Positions 44,467 to 55,175 of a stretch of DNA of 64,000 nucleotides are shown here, in pieces; position 1 is the first letter of the stretch, and each line of letters starts with the position of its first letter. The notes beneath the pieces are model-generated. The model was not told the origin of the DNA and made no database searches. It saw only the letters and a list, made by a program, of their open reading frames with translations. Location: positions 6,585,307 to 6,649,306 of the forward strand of contig NC_033627.1 of assembly GCF_001540865.1 (NCBI RefSeq), read 5' to 3'. Both the position numbers and the translations under genes were made by a program. This stretch comes from Ananas comosus (taxonomy: Eukaryota; Streptophyta; Magnoliopsida; Poales; Bromeliaceae).

Positions 44467-44620
44467 TTTTTTTTTTTAGAGATAGGTAGTACGTTACGCG
44501 CTTTGTTTATTTCATTTAGAAATAAACTTAGCTGGAAATGTGAATCAACTAGAATTCGAACTTGGAACCTTAGGTACCAACCACCAAATTTTTTGCCACT
44601 TGCTCTAGGGTGGTCGGTAT
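44467..44620 (-). mobile_element. tRNA-derived SINE
   Basis: On the minus strand it starts near 44620, with a pol III A-box-like TAGAGCAAGTGG and a B-box-like AAGTTCGAATTC about 40 bp on. It ends in a poly-A tail (plus-strand T run at 44467-44477). It is flanked by a 15-bp duplication tattctaaaattttt/tactctaaaattttt (44452-44466 and 44621-44635). A 3' piece of the same family lies at 55239-55335. Confidence 0.75.
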
Positions 44621-44836
44621 TACTCTAAAATTTTTAAGTCACTTGTTCATGTACATATATGCATTATTTATTTCAAAATGTCCAAACATTGTTATCCCGC
44701 TCCCAGCAGGAAAAAAAAAAGAAAAAAGAATCACCCTATACCGTGATTGCATGCAACTTGGTTAAGCCGGTTGCTTTATTTTTTTTATAAAAAAAATCAA
44801 TTATCTTTTATTTTGCCGAAACTATTCTTCTCATAT

Positions 44837-45193
44837 GGGCTAACTTCAAATACCACTCTAGTGGTTTCGCACTTTCTCACTTTCGTACTCTATAATTTAA
44901 AGTATATTAAATTAGTATCCTGTGATTTCATTTTTATCTTTTCGTCAGTTTCTCCGTTAATATTTTGTTAAATTATGTACAAAAAACTTCAGATATCTCA
45001 ACCAGATTTATCGAATTTTTACTTTAGTACCCTTTAGTTTTAACTTTGTCATTGATTTAACGAAAAAAATTAGTGAAATTGATAATAAAAAAATAAAAAT
45101 GAAACCATATGGCACTAAATTGATACACTTTAAACCACAGGGTACTAAAGTGAGAAAGTGTAAAACCATAGAAATGGTATTTGAAGTTTTCCC
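44837..45193. mobile_element. Foldback MULE-like MITE
   Basis: The outer ~100 bp on each side are inverted copies: left GGGCTAACTTCAAATACC, right arm reverse complement GGGAAAACTTCAAATACC. The blocks cactttctcactt and atggtttcatttttat are also shared. The 9-bp duplication is ttctcatat/ttcttatat (8 of 9). The size and duplication length point to a Mutator-derived MITE. Confidence 0.75.
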
Positions 45194-45231
45194 TTCTTAT
45201 ATTAAAGGTTTGATTTTCTTCTTAAAATTTA

Positions 45232-45732
45232 GGGGCAATTGCTTATATATTCCTGAAAAGTTTCCTACTTTCTGATTTACCCCTCTTAGAAGGTTAATAT
45301 TGAAAATACCCTTTCTACGTTCCAACCTATTTCTAATATATCCTTAGAGTTAAAATCTGTTAATTAACCTGTTATCTCTGTAAAATTATTATTTTGCTCT
45401 TTCAAATATACCCTTTCACCATCACTGACTTTCTTATTTGCCCATAAAGTCATGGGCATAAAAAGTATTTTGACTTTTGGTCTTTTCCAATATACCCTCC
45501 TATCGTCACCAACATTTCTTATTTGCCCTTAAGTTAAGGGCAAAATTGGTATTTTAATTTTTTTTTAACTGTGGTAGATATTTAACTCATGTTTAACCGA
45601 AGCTAAGTTAACAGAAGATAACTGCGGGGGTATTTTACAATAACGGTGGAACATATGAGGATTATTTAAAAAAAATATAATAAATAATTTGAATATTTTT
45701 AAACGTATGAGAGGTATATAGTCAATTATCCC
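45232..45732. mobile_element. MULE-like MITE, copy 2
   Basis: Starts GGGGCAATTGCTTATATAT and ends TATATAGTCAATTATCCC, flanked by taaaattta/gaaaattta (8 of 9). It is similar over its full length to 33629-34143, including the recurring ttatttgcc and aatataccc words. Its last ~108 bp are also present at 53281-53389. Confidence 0.75.
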
Positions 45733-45896
45733 GAAAATTTATCATAAGCGGACCGAACCAGTACACGAGCATCTGTATAAATATGTAACAGCACCAAATA
45801 CAAGGTGATGTAGAGCTATAATTAGCTAATTATAACCTAATAAGTACACCGGCCCACCCAAACTATAGTGTAATCATAAAATAGTTCATATAACAT
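45625..45896. repeat. Left copy of the duplication flanking the copia element
   Basis: This 272-bp segment (cgggggtatttt...catataacat) recurs in direct orientation at 53281-53554 on the other side of the copia element. It covers the MITE 3' end plus ~160 bp of unique sequence. Confidence 0.9.
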
Positions 45897-46388
45897 TGTA
45901 GAATGCAACGGAAGTATTCGTTCGTATCTTTTGCGGAAGCGATTCGCGCTACAACGCGACGAGCCCGGATCGTAGAGATTGATTCACGTGTCCTTGGATC
46001 GTCCTTGAAGGTCTTTTAACACTCCGAACTCGCGGTGGATTGAACTACAAACGAGTACGATCGCAAATTCACCGTTCAAGTCCTTCTAGAATAATAGGTT
46101 AATAGAGAATGTGGTATCTCTCTTTTTGTTTTCTTATTCTCTTTCCTTTTCCGTTCTCTTTTTTTTGTGGGATCGCCCGTATATTTATAAAGGATTCCAA
46201 AATCCTAATAGCGTAAGAGATAAGGCCAAATCAGTTATTAATCGTTAACCTAATATGATTAGATTTTATCTCTAAATAGCTTTCCAATTTAAAAGTGAGA
46301 TTAATCCTAACCCAATTAGATATTATAATAACCGTCGGATCGAGCCCGATTATGGGCGCACCCGATTCGATTTAACCGAATGCCAACA
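45897..46388 (-). repeat. 3' LTR of the copia element
   Basis: On the minus strand TGTTGGCATTCGG...GCATTCTACA, 492 bp. The purine-rich gcgagtaggaga precedes it as polypurine tract. Confidence 0.9.
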
Positions 46389-47386
46389 TCTCCTACTCGC
46401 ACATGACGGGATCGATGCCATCGTAACCACTTTCTCAATATTACACCACTATTAATTCTATTCTTACAGGAAAATGAACAGTGCGACCGCCGAGTAAACC
46501 TGCATTTTGGGAACTCTATACTAGAAACTGCATATGGCCAGCATAGAGACATCGACCCTCAAAAAGAAATATTAGACTCGTGATGCCCTAGACAATTTGA
46601 ATTACATCAGGTTCAGCATCTCTAATCTCTCGAAGAGCCATGCTAACCTCTGTTGCGCACATTATGACACTATACTCATAATTGTTTCGCTATGCTGAAG
46701 CGACAGAACCTGTCGACAATGAGTCAAAGTGTCTGAATGTAATTCAGCTAATCTTCCTTGAGCCCTCATGCCATCGAGTTGAGAACTGATTGCTTTCCCA
46801 GCAATGCCCCGTAAAGCCACATCACTCATAGCCGTAGGAAACATGCCAAAATAGCAACATCAATTCTTTCACTTAATGACATAATCAAAAGTCACTAAGG
46901 GCATCTAACATATATAGGACATCGTCTCAAAATAATGCCCGTGAGAACTCACACGATGAGGAAGCAGAGATCCATTCACTCATCTTCGTTATTTTGTCGC
47001 CCAGCACATGTAGTATGAAATACATACTATTACAGAAAATCCAAATAAGCGTATGTCTTTCTCAATGTCATACGGATCTTAGCTCAGTCACTCCCGGAGT
47101 GTCTAGCCTGAGTTCTCCATTTGCTCGCTATCTCAAGCGCCAAACGGTGAGCTCACATCCGGCTCTTAATATACAGGCCATACGAATCATGGGACTATTC
47201 GTATTTGGTCTCATTAATGACCTCATCTTGGTGCCAACCAAGGCGGCTTCCATTAATGCCTCAATTTTCGCTCGCTCTCTACAGCGCCAAAAAGAATGAT
47301 TGCCCATGTGAGAGGGCCAATCGGCCTGCAACATACTATCAATCCGTTCTACAACAATATAGAAAATATATGCACGTGTGCTAATC
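46389..47386 (-). other. Copia 3' non-coding region
   Basis: About 1 kb between the RNase H stop and the 3' LTR. It has no recognisable coding domain; the short frames (for example 46662-46844 and 47128-47406) are without family resemblance. Its length is unusual for a copia 3' untranslated region. Confidence 0.5.
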
Positions 47387-48130
47387 TTACCAAATATCTT
47401 TGCCAAAGTAATAAGTTGTAATTAAATAACCAAAAATATTACAATAAGAAAAGATGTGTTCTAGGATTATTTCCTTCTGCGCCACTGCCTCACGAACAAA
47501 GTGATACTTTAAGTCGATGTGCTTAGTCTTGGCATGATATTTCGGGTCCTTCGAGTATGCAATCGCTGCAATATTATCACAATAGATCGTCACAGGAACG
47601 GAAGTACAAGCGACAATCCTAATGTCTCGAAGGAACCTCCTCAACCAGATAGCCTCCTGAGCCGCTGCAGAACACGCCGCGAACTCCGCCTCAATGGTGG
47701 AAAGAGTTACGCAAGTCTGTTTCTTACTACTCCAAGATATGGCGCCATTGTCAAGTAAGAATGCATATCCTGAGGTCGACTTACGCTCATCTAGGTCACC
47801 AGCCCAATCCGCAACACTATAACCGATGAGACGCAAATCCGTACCTTGATAGCACAGCACATAATCTATCGTACTTCTAAGGTAACGAAGTATCCTTTTA
47901 ACAGTCTTCCAGTGGTCCAATCCCGAATTAGACTGAAAACGGCTAACCAGGCCCACGCAATAACATATATCAGGCCGAGTACACATCATAGCATACATCA
48001 GGCTTCCGACCGCATTAGCATATGGAATCTGATTCATCTTATCCTTCTCTTCAGAAGTTTTAGGGCACTGTTTAAGGTTCAGACTCTGACGTTTAGCAAT
48101 AGGAGTGTCAATGGGTTTGCAATTGTGCAT
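47387..48130 (-). pseudogene. Copia RT C-terminal part and RNase H
   Basis: Contains CKPIDTPIAKRQSLNLKQCP, IPYANAVGSLMYAMMCTRPD and VKRILRYLRST from the end of RT. RNase H follows, with WAGDLDERKSTSGYAFLL, STIEAEFAACSAAAQEAIWL, IYCDNIAAIA and HIDLKYHFVRE. Catalytic acidic residues are visible. The last ~20 residues are atypical. RNase H itself is uninterrupted, but the polyprotein upstream is broken at 48130-48137. Confidence 0.88.
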
Positions 48131-48136
48131 CTGAAA

Positions 48137-48765
48137 TCATTCTAAAACTTTTCTTAGGTAAGTCTCTTGAGACAGACCTAAAAGTTTCTTTGAACGATCT
48201 CGTAGTATCTTAACTCCGAGCATATAATTCGCTTCACAAATATCCTTCATCTCAAAATTAGAGGACAGCCACGTCTGAGTGGCGACAATCATCTCCTTAT
48301 TATTCCCGGCCAATAGGATGTCATCAACATATAAGGAAAGGATTAGAAAAAATTCTTTGGACCGTTTAACATACACACAGTGATCTTCTTCAATCATCGT
48401 AAACCCATCTTCAGTGATGGCTCGATGAAATTGAATATACCACTGTCTGGAGGAATGCTTCAATTCATAAATGGATCGTCGGAGCTTACAAACTTTATGC
48501 TCCTCACCTTTACAGAGAAGCCAGCAGGCTGATCCATATAGATCTCCTCATCCAGTTCTCCATTGAGAAATGCAGTTTTAACGTCCATTTGGTAAAGTTC
48601 CAAATCCAAATATGCGACAATGGCCAAGATTAGGCAGATCGAAGCAAAACTTATGACAGGAGAAAAGGTTTTCTCGTAATCAACGCCTTCTCGTTGTGTA
48701 AAACCCTTTGCTACTAGGCGAGCCTTATACCTATCGATTGAACCGTCTGCCTTGCGCTCAGTCAA
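48137..48765 (-). pseudogene. Copia reverse transcriptase, frame-broken
   Basis: The first block (48460-48765) has [28 protein letters not shown] and the catalytic-Asp region [20 protein letters not shown]. The second (48137-48463) has SSRQWYIQFHRAI, the catalytic YVDDILLAG and LGVKILRDRSKKLLGLSQ. A small deletion and frameshift near 48465-48500 removes the segment between them. Sequence between 48766 and 48912 also carries breaks. Confidence 0.88.
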
Positions 48766-48912
48766 TCAAGTCCCAGACATGATTTGACTTCATCGATTCT
48801 ATTTTCTCTATCATTGCATTCAACCCTTCCTTATGAGTAGGTAATGAGAGAGCCTAGGAAAGATCCAGGCACATCATCATGTGCAGTAACCATGAAAGCT
48901 TCCCTCTCAATT

Positions 48913-49830
48913 TCAAAACAATGACGGGAAACTCCCACACGTGCTCCTACGAAGTTGAGGCTCTTTTTCTAAAGGTAAGTCACTCCCACTATCCCCAGGA
49001 GGTATCGGAGTCGCCTCCTCTGCCTCAACTGAGCGAATAGAAGCGCCAATACCAGAGTCATCCATCTCATGGAACTTAATTTCATTTCGAACCTCACTTC
49101 TATAAGGAAAATCCTCCTCGAGGAATTTAACGTCTCGCGACTCAATTTCAGTCAAACTTGTATCTGGCTGCTTTCTGATGAACACATATCCCTTAGATTG
49201 TTGAGGGTATCTTATAAAGATATACGTTTTTCCTCTAGGACCTAACTTTCCATGCTCATGCGAATTGTTGTGCACATAAGCTGCCGAACCCCAAGGACGC
49301 AGGTGCTCCATATTTGGTTTCCTGCCTGTCCATAATTCATAAGGGGCGGAAGGTACTGTTTTGGAGGATACATGATTAAGAATGTAGGCAGCAGTTAATA
49401 ATGCATCTCCCCAAAAGGCGATAGGCAAATTTGCTTGCGCCATCATTGACCTAACCATGTCAAGTAAGGTGCGATTTCTTCTCTCCGCTACACCATTTTG
49501 CTGCGGAGTGCCAGGAATTGTTAGTTGTCTGATTATTCCCTTCTCATCACACAATTTCTTGAATTGTTTAGATAGATACTCGCGGCCTTGATCAGTTCTT
49601 AAGGTTTTAATTTTCATATCTAACTGATTCTCAACCTTATTAATATAACGTCTAAAACAATCCAATGTTTCAGACTTATAGGAGATCAAATAAACATGAC
49701 CGAAGCGCGTATGGTCATCTATAAATGTGATGAAGTAAAAAGCACCATGTCTTGCCCTTACACTCATTGGGCCACAAATGTCGGAATGGATTAAATTGTA
49801 AAGGAAATTCTGCCCTAGAAGTTTTATCAA
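48913..49830 (-). pseudogene. Copia integrase
   Basis: The catalytic triad context is visible: first Asp in LIHSDICGPM, second in LRTDQGREYLS, and Glu in NGVAERRNRTLLDMV. WGDALLTAAYILNHV, PYELWTGRKPNMEHLRPWGS and a linker with SRDVKFLEEDF follow. It overlaps the preceding block by a frameshift near 49715-49830. The core is well preserved. Confidence 0.88.
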
Positions 49831-50395
49831 ATGGTTTTCGGTTTGCTTTTCCCGCTAAACAATGTTCACATGTGGACAGGTCGACTTTAGTGAGCGAGCT
49901 CAATAGCCCGTCTCTAACTAATCTAATAATTCTATCCTGCCCAATATAACCAAGACGTGCATGCCATTTAATTGAAACATTGTGATCATTCTCAGCAGAA
50001 GATAGCAAGGAAAAAGAAACACTATTATTAATATAATAATCAATGTCCAAAACCATAAAATCATTTGACAAAAAATCTTTTCCATAATAAATAGTTCCAA
50101 GATGAATCTTAACTATATCATTCTCAAAACGAAAAGAAAAGCCTAACTGTAGCATAGCAAGAATAGAAAACAAGTTCCGTCGAATTCCTGAAGTATAAAG
50201 TACATCATGTAGGTACAAAGTTCGACCACCTTGCATGATCAACTTGTATGTGCCAACGCCTAACACATCGACACTAGAATCGTTCCCCATGTATACTCTT
50301 CTTCTCCCAGCAGGCACACGACGATACTCGACGAATCCCATCCGATCTCTCGCTACGTGGTTTGTTGCTCCTGAGTCTTCTTCGGCCCAGAGCAA
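49715..50395 (-). pseudogene. Copia protease and GAG-pre-integrase
   Basis: The protease active site DSG lies in EDSGATNHVARDRM near 50375. YMGNDSSVDVLGVGTYKL and HDVLYTSGIRRNLFSI follow. The GAG-pre-integrase signature is IKWHARLGYIGQDRIIRLVR, followed by CEHCLAGKANRKPF. A frameshift after KTSRAEFP separates it from integrase. It overlaps the end of gag by 43 bp in a different frame. Confidence 0.85.
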
Positions 50396-51213
50396 TCACG
50401 AGCGACGTGTCCTAGCTGATTACAATTGAAGCAGGTCATCTTTGACTTGTCCTTCTTACTACCTCGTTTGCTTCTCTTTCTTTTAGTATTCTTCGTGTTC
50501 TTAGGCGCGGATCCAGTATGATTTTGAGGCCCAGTAGTCCTTTTTCGCGTGAATCCAAATGTTCTGCGAAAATTTAACTCAGCAGCATTAGCAGTTGGAG
50601 TTTTAACAGCCTCAAGGCGCTCCTCCTCCAACTCCAAATGCCGTGCAACATCCTCAAAAGTTTTAATATTTTCATTATGGGTCAAATTTACTCGCATATG
50701 TTCCCACGAATTGGGAAGTGAGCGAATCATAGCTTGCATCTGCTGCTCATCAGTTAAGGTACCGCCAACCGACTTTAACTCGCGAATCATGTTTGACATT
50801 ATTCTCACGTGCTGTTTCATAGTCTGATCGGCACGCTTCTTATAACTGTCAAACCGCATAGTCAGACTACGCAACCTTGTGGTCGAAGTCACACCAAATT
50901 TTGCTTTGAGAGCCTCCCACATTTCATACGCAGTCGGATACTGCTCACACTGGCACAAGAGATCATTCTGCATACTGCTCAGCAACGTGATGCGAGCAAT
51001 GCGATCCTTTTTAAGCCAATTATTATAGGCTTTCATATCTCGGCGAGCCTGGGCACTGGTGCCCTCTGTGGGTTGGTCCATTTTATTACTCAAGTTTTTC
51101 AGGACCTCTTGCTCAGCGAGAATATATTGAATTTTACGGTGCCAAATATCATAATTGTCACTATCTAATTTCTCGCCTTTGTTTAAATCCACAACAACTT
51201 GTTTGGAGGCCAT
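50353..51213 (-). CDS. Copia gag (UBN2-type) with CCHC zinc knuckle
   Basis: An intact 286-residue frame from the ATG at 51213 (MASKQVVVDLNKGEKLDSDN). Residues about 20-140 form the copia gag core, with YDIWHRKIQYILAEQEVL and YEMWEALKAKFGVTSTTRL. The later part has LRSLTMRFDSYK and a Lys/Arg-rich region (TKRKRSKRGSKKDKSKM). One CX2CX4HX4C knuckle, CFNCNQLGHVARDC, is near the end. It binds element RNA and forms virus-like particles. It is the only unbroken retroelement gene in the window. Confidence 0.88.
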   Translation of the reverse strand: MASKQVVVDLNKGEKLDSDNYDIWHRKIQYILAEQEVLKNLSNKMDQPTEGTSAQARRDMKAYNNWLKKDRIARITLLSSMQNDLLCQCEQYPTAYEMWEALKAKFGVTSTTRLRSLTMRFDSYKKRADQTMKQHVRIMSNMIRELKSVGGTLTDEQQMQAMIRSLPNSWEHMRVNLTHNENIKTFEDVARHLELEEERLEAVKTPTANAAELNFRRTFGFTRKRTTGPQNHTGSAPKNTKNTKRKRSKRGSKKDKSKMTCFNCNQLGHVARDCSGPKKTQEQQTT

Positions 51214-51689
51214 TTAATCTCACTAAGTTCATGCAATGCGCAGAAAAATATTTTAAAATTAGTACACGATACATGTATTCAATTTTGCCCCATCTCTAAT
51301 TAAATAAATTAAAAATTAGATCATAGATACGTAAAGAAAAAAGTCGCTATGCTCATAATCACATCACACACCATATGTCAAATTTTTTAAATTATTTAAT
51401 TAAGATGCACAAAATGTTTGGGAGTAAAAGTATATATTATACTCTACCAAAATTAAAGATTCCCACTTGATAAGGCATGCAAAAAAAAATTTATATTATG
51501 CTAAAAGATTGTATCCATACATAATAGAAAAAGCATTATAAAATTTTAAATGCATGCTAATATGTCACAAAAGCATTTTGAACCATTGACCATGCATAAT
51601 ATATCATGAAAGCATATTAATCATTGAATACGCTTTTTTTTAAAAAAAAAAGTGCAAAAAATGAAAAGAAAAGACCCAAGAAAATTTTC

Positions 51690-52325
51690 TGCAGGTCCGC
51701 GCATGGGCTGTTGCCCCGCATGCGGCCCGGCCTATCCGGCCTGCGCATACTGGCCAGCGCCAGGTCTTCTGGCTAGCCCGCGTGCGCGGTCCGAACGGCC
51801 CGCACGGCCCGAATGGCCCGAGCATTCTGCTGGCTTGCGCAGCTTGCGTGCGCTTGCCAGCGCGCGCGGCCTGCTTGCCCGCGCAGGCCTCGCACGCGGC
51901 CCGGGAGGCCGGCCCGTGCTCGGCACACGTGACTTGCGCGCGGCCCGCGCAGTTTGCGTGGAGCCTACGCGCGGCCCGCGCAGCCCGCGTGGCCAGTGCG
52001 GCGTGCTTGGCCCACGCGGCGCGCTTGGACCGCGTGGCCTGAGCGGCACGCACTGTGCATGTTAGCCCGCGCGGTTTGCGCGCTGCCTGCTAGGCCTGTG
52101 CGGCCCGCGTTCACGCGGCCTGCGAGGCCTGCGCAGCCTGCGCATGGCTCGCGTAGCCTGCGTGGCGCGTGGCTTGCGCCCGGCGCGCGGCTTGCGTGGC
52201 CCGTGCGGCGCGTGGCCCGCAGCCTGCGTGCGGTTTGCAGCCTGCGCGAGGCCCGCCTGGTTGCGGGGCTTGTCGCGTAGATGCGGCCTGCGCGGCCCGC
52301 GTGCGCGCCCACGAGACTCCAAGCT
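51690..52325 (-). other. Extremely GC-rich low-complexity block in the copia leader
   Basis: About 630 bp composed almost entirely of degenerate words such as gcgcggcc, cctgcgcgg and cccgcgtggc. It lies between the 5' LTR and gag and is bounded by an A/T homopolymer on each side (about 51629-51655 and 52339-52358). All frames on both strands stay open as Ala/Arg/Gly/Pro strings, which reflects composition and not coding. The surrounding leader is AT-rich. Confidence 0.85.
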
Positions 52326-52755
52326 GTGTGGTATCCGATTTTTTTTTTTTTTTTTAAAGATAGTGAATCTTCAAAAAATCATAACTTATGATTTAAAACT
52401 CCGATTCATGCAATAAATACATCGATGGAAAGCTTGTGAGGAGCTCTTCCAAATCATGCAATTTTCACAATGGAATATGCATCACACATCAAACAAGCCA
52501 CCCCCAAAGTTTCGATTTAGGGTTTCGTTTTTCTCTTAAAATAGAAAACCTTATCAAATCGAACTTTGTAGATTTAATCTATAATATAGGTGCTTTAAGA
52601 TGTGAAGAAAATCAAGCAAAATTATCCACTTTTGAAAAATTCGCCATTAACGCTCACATACATGCAAGAAAAAAATCTAAAACATGATAGATCTAATTTT
52701 AACGCATGTAATCTTGTTAAAAGTTGATCTAGGGCACGAAATCAACCTAAAAAGG

Positions 52756-52767
52756 GCTCTGATACCA
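52756..52767 (-). promoter_or_regulatory. Primer-binding site of the copia element
   Basis: Minus-strand TGGTATCAGAGC is a perfect tRNA-iMet-type site, one base from the 5' LTR. Confidence 0.9.
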
Positions 52768-52768
52768 A

Positions 52769-53260
52769 TGTAGAATGCAGCGGAAGTATTCGTTCGTATC
52801 TTTTGCGAAAGCGATTCGCGCTACAACACGACGAGCCCGGATCGTAGAGATTGATTCACGTGTCCTTGGATCGTCCTTGAGGGTCTTTTAACGCTCCGAA
52901 CTCGCGGTGGATCAAACTACAAACGAGCACGATCGTAAATCCACCGTTGAAGTCCCTCTAGAATAATAGGTTAATAAAGGATGTGGTATCTCTCTTTTTG
53001 TTTTCTTATTCTCTTTCTTTTTCCGTTCTCTTTTTTGTGTGGGATCGCCCGTATATTTATAAGAGATTCCAAAATCCTAATAGCGTAAGAGATAAGGCCA
53101 AATCAGTTATTAATCGTTAACCTAATATGATTAGATTTTATCTCTAAATAGCTTTCCAATTTAAAAGCGAGATTAATCCTAATACAATTAGACAACATAA
53201 TAACCGTCGGATCGAGTCCGATTATGCGCGCACCCGATTCAATTTAACCGAATGCCAACA
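52769..53260 (-). repeat. 5' LTR of the copia element
   Basis: 492 bp, the same length as the 3' LTR, with about 95 percent identity by eye. Confidence 0.9.
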
Positions 53261-53280
53261 TATGAGGATTATTTAACCGT

Positions 53281-53554
53281 CGGGGGTATTTTGCAATAAC
53301 GGTGAAACATATGAGGATTATTTAAATAAATAAATAAATAAATAAATCGAATATTTTTAAACGTATAAGAGGTATGTAGTCAATTATCCCTAAAATTTAT
53401 CATAAGCGGACCGCACCAGTACAGGAGCATCTGTGTAAATATGTAAGAGCACCAAATACAAGGTGATGTAGAGCTATAATTAGCTAATTATAACCTAATA
53501 AGTACACCGGCCCACCCAAACTATATTATAATCATAAGATAGTTCATATAACAT
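53281..53554. repeat. Right copy of the duplication flanking the copia element
   Basis: Direct repeat of 45625-45896 with an added (aaat)n stretch. Between the LTR end (53260) and this copy lies tatgaggattatttaaccgt, itself a piece of the repeat plus an LTR-like ccgtcgg junction. Confidence 0.88.
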
Positions 53555-53677
53555 AAAGAACAAAACTCTATTAGGAGATAAAATTCTCCTACTAAGCCAA
53601 ATATCCACTGACACGTAGCCAAAGCTCTTTTACTAAGACATACCAAACAACGTCACACCATAATCCAGTCGCTCTCT

Positions 53678-53712
<35 letters not shown>

Positions 53713-53886
53713 CCAATTCTTAGTGCTTTTAGATTTCTAATCCTTAGATCTCCATCTAAGAACTACAACATCAACATCTCCGTCTAAGAGCTAGAAATCA
53801 AAAAAGCACTAACAGTTTGGTACTTTTAGAAATATTCTAAATCAATTATATATATATAAGATAATTTTTTTTATTAATGAGATGAA
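53555..53886. other. Downstream flank of the aquaporin gene
   Basis: AT-rich, with a (TA)n run at about 53683-53708. It is probably the 3' untranslated or downstream region of the NIP gene. An AATAAA-like signal lies very close after the stop codon. No other gene is seen. Confidence 0.4.
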
Positions 53887-54118
53887 TTAATTGGATCCAT
53901 CAAATTCTGATTCTCTTCTCAGGGTTTTGAGGAATGACCCACTCCTGGTGATCTCCCGGAGGGGCTTGTTGGTGAACCGGATGAGATTGTAAGCCCATGC
54001 TCCAGCGACCGCCCCGGCAGTGGGGCCCACCATGTACACCCAAATTCCGGTGTACCGGTGCAACACGATCGCATTCCCCAGGGTCCTCGCGGGATTCATC
54101 GACGGTCCTGATATCTGC
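53887..54118 (-). CDS. NIP: NIP-type aquaporin, terminal exon
   Basis: After an AG acceptor at 54119-54120 the frame continues from the previous exon as [17 protein letters not shown]. It then reads [36 protein letters not shown] and a basic tail to TAA at 53887. MNPAR is the second NPA box, whose half-helix lines the water/solute pore; the following hydrophobic stretch is the sixth membrane helix. The [18 protein letters not shown] tail is typical of NOD26-like intrinsic proteins, which move water and small neutral solutes across membranes. The exon is free of stops. Exons 1-3 are not in the window. Confidence 0.88.
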
Positions 54119-55113
54119 CTATTAATAAAGAAAAATAATAATATTATTACTTATTTCATATTATAAAAAATTTTTAACTTTTGAGAAATGCTGAATAATT
54201 TATTACCTGATCTTTTTTATTTAAGTCGCCCGATTACTTTGAAAAATTACTACCCGCGACAGACACATCCGTACATTCATTCATTCACAGCATTCTTGTC
54301 GGCGCAATTTATTCACCCTCCATTTCATTTGATAATTTATACAATAAAAATAATATATAGTGAAACTTTTAAATATCGATATATGTTAAAAAAATATTAT
54401 TAGTTAAATTATCAATACTTTTTAAAAGTATTGTTATATATGGAATCACTATATGTGAGGCCGCTTCGATATTTGGCATCCACTTCTCTAGCAACATGTG
54501 ACGAAGGGATATGTGGCGATCGTAACCCTCTACGATTCCTACAAGATCCTCGCGATTGAACTCTACCTGCTGGAACCCTTTCTCGTCAGCTACTGCGGCG
54601 GCAGAGGAGGAGAAGGAGAGATGGTGATCATTTTTTTTTCTTTTTTGTTTGTAATTAGGCCGAGTGGACTGGATGCGTTGGGTTGAATAGAAGAATTTTT
54701 TGTTTTTGATTGGATTAAGTTTTATATTTAAGTCTTAGTAGATTTTTTTAAAAAAATATTGGCATAAATAGAATACTTACATTAAAAATGTTTAAAAAAT
54801 ATATCTTTATTATAATTTAATTCTATTGCAGTGTTATCTTCAAATAAATAATAAAATTTTTCTATCTATGAACTGGATGGTTGAACAGAAGTAAAGATAT
54901 GTGTTGACTATATATATATACATCTCGTACCGGGTGCATATACGTTCATAGAAATTTTCTGATGCAAATAAAATAATTTAAAAAGTAAATAATAAAATTA
55001 AAAAGAAATAGTCATTTTGAAATAGCTCAAAGTTCATATTGGTTTGGAACATCTTTACCTAAATTCGAAGCATTTTAATAGAAAATATATATTGTGTAAT
55101 CATGCTCACATAC
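54119..55113 (-). other. NIP intron 4
   Basis: A 995-bp intron with GTATGT at its 5' side and TTAATAG at its 3' side. It contains a moderately GC-rich patch at about 54480-54680, with a plus-strand frame of 62 codons (YVAIVTLYDSYKILAIELY) that I cannot assign. The rest is AT-rich. Confidence 0.7.
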
Positions 55114-55175
55114 CCAGCTAAGAGCGCATTGAGTAGGACAGTGGCTCCCACGGCCAACCCAGCCAATTCTCCAAT
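55114..55175 (-). CDS. NIP: NIP-type aquaporin, 62-nt exon
   Basis: Bounded by a CAG acceptor and a GGgtatgt donor, it encodes IGELAGLAVGATVLLNALLA plus a split Gly completed by the next exon. This is membrane helix 5 of NIP aquaporins, including positions near the aromatic/arginine selectivity filter. A 62-nt penultimate exon of this content is characteristic of plant NIP genes. The reading phase joins exactly to the exon at 54118. Upstream exons should lie to the right but are not found before the gypsy LTR at 56663. Confidence 0.85.

Larger units (their letters stand above)
45897..53260 (-). mobile_element. Ty1/copia retrotransposon, nearly complete
   Basis: Equal 492-bp LTRs (45897-46388 and 52769-53260) differ at roughly 25 positions by eye. 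The primer site is at 52756-52767. On the minus strand it has a 1.5-kb leader, gag, protease, integrase, RT and RNase H, then about 1 kb of non-coding 3' sequence. A few frameshifts separate pol blocks. The immediate flanks (aacat and tatga) do not match. Instead, 272 bp of flanking DNA is duplicated on both sides. Confidence 0.92.

Noticed and set aside
51652..52416. Long open frames on both strands in the GC-rich block
   Set aside because: All frames are open because stop codons are rare at this composition. The products are Ala/Arg/Gly/Pro strings without domains.
45892..53265. A 5-bp target-site duplication for the copia element
   Set aside because: Flanks aacat and tatga differ. The larger 272-bp duplication explains the flanks better.
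54498..54686. Small gene inside the NIP intron
   Set aside because: A 62-codon plus-strand frame with no recognised family, no promoter context and location in an intron. It is left as unassigned sequence.
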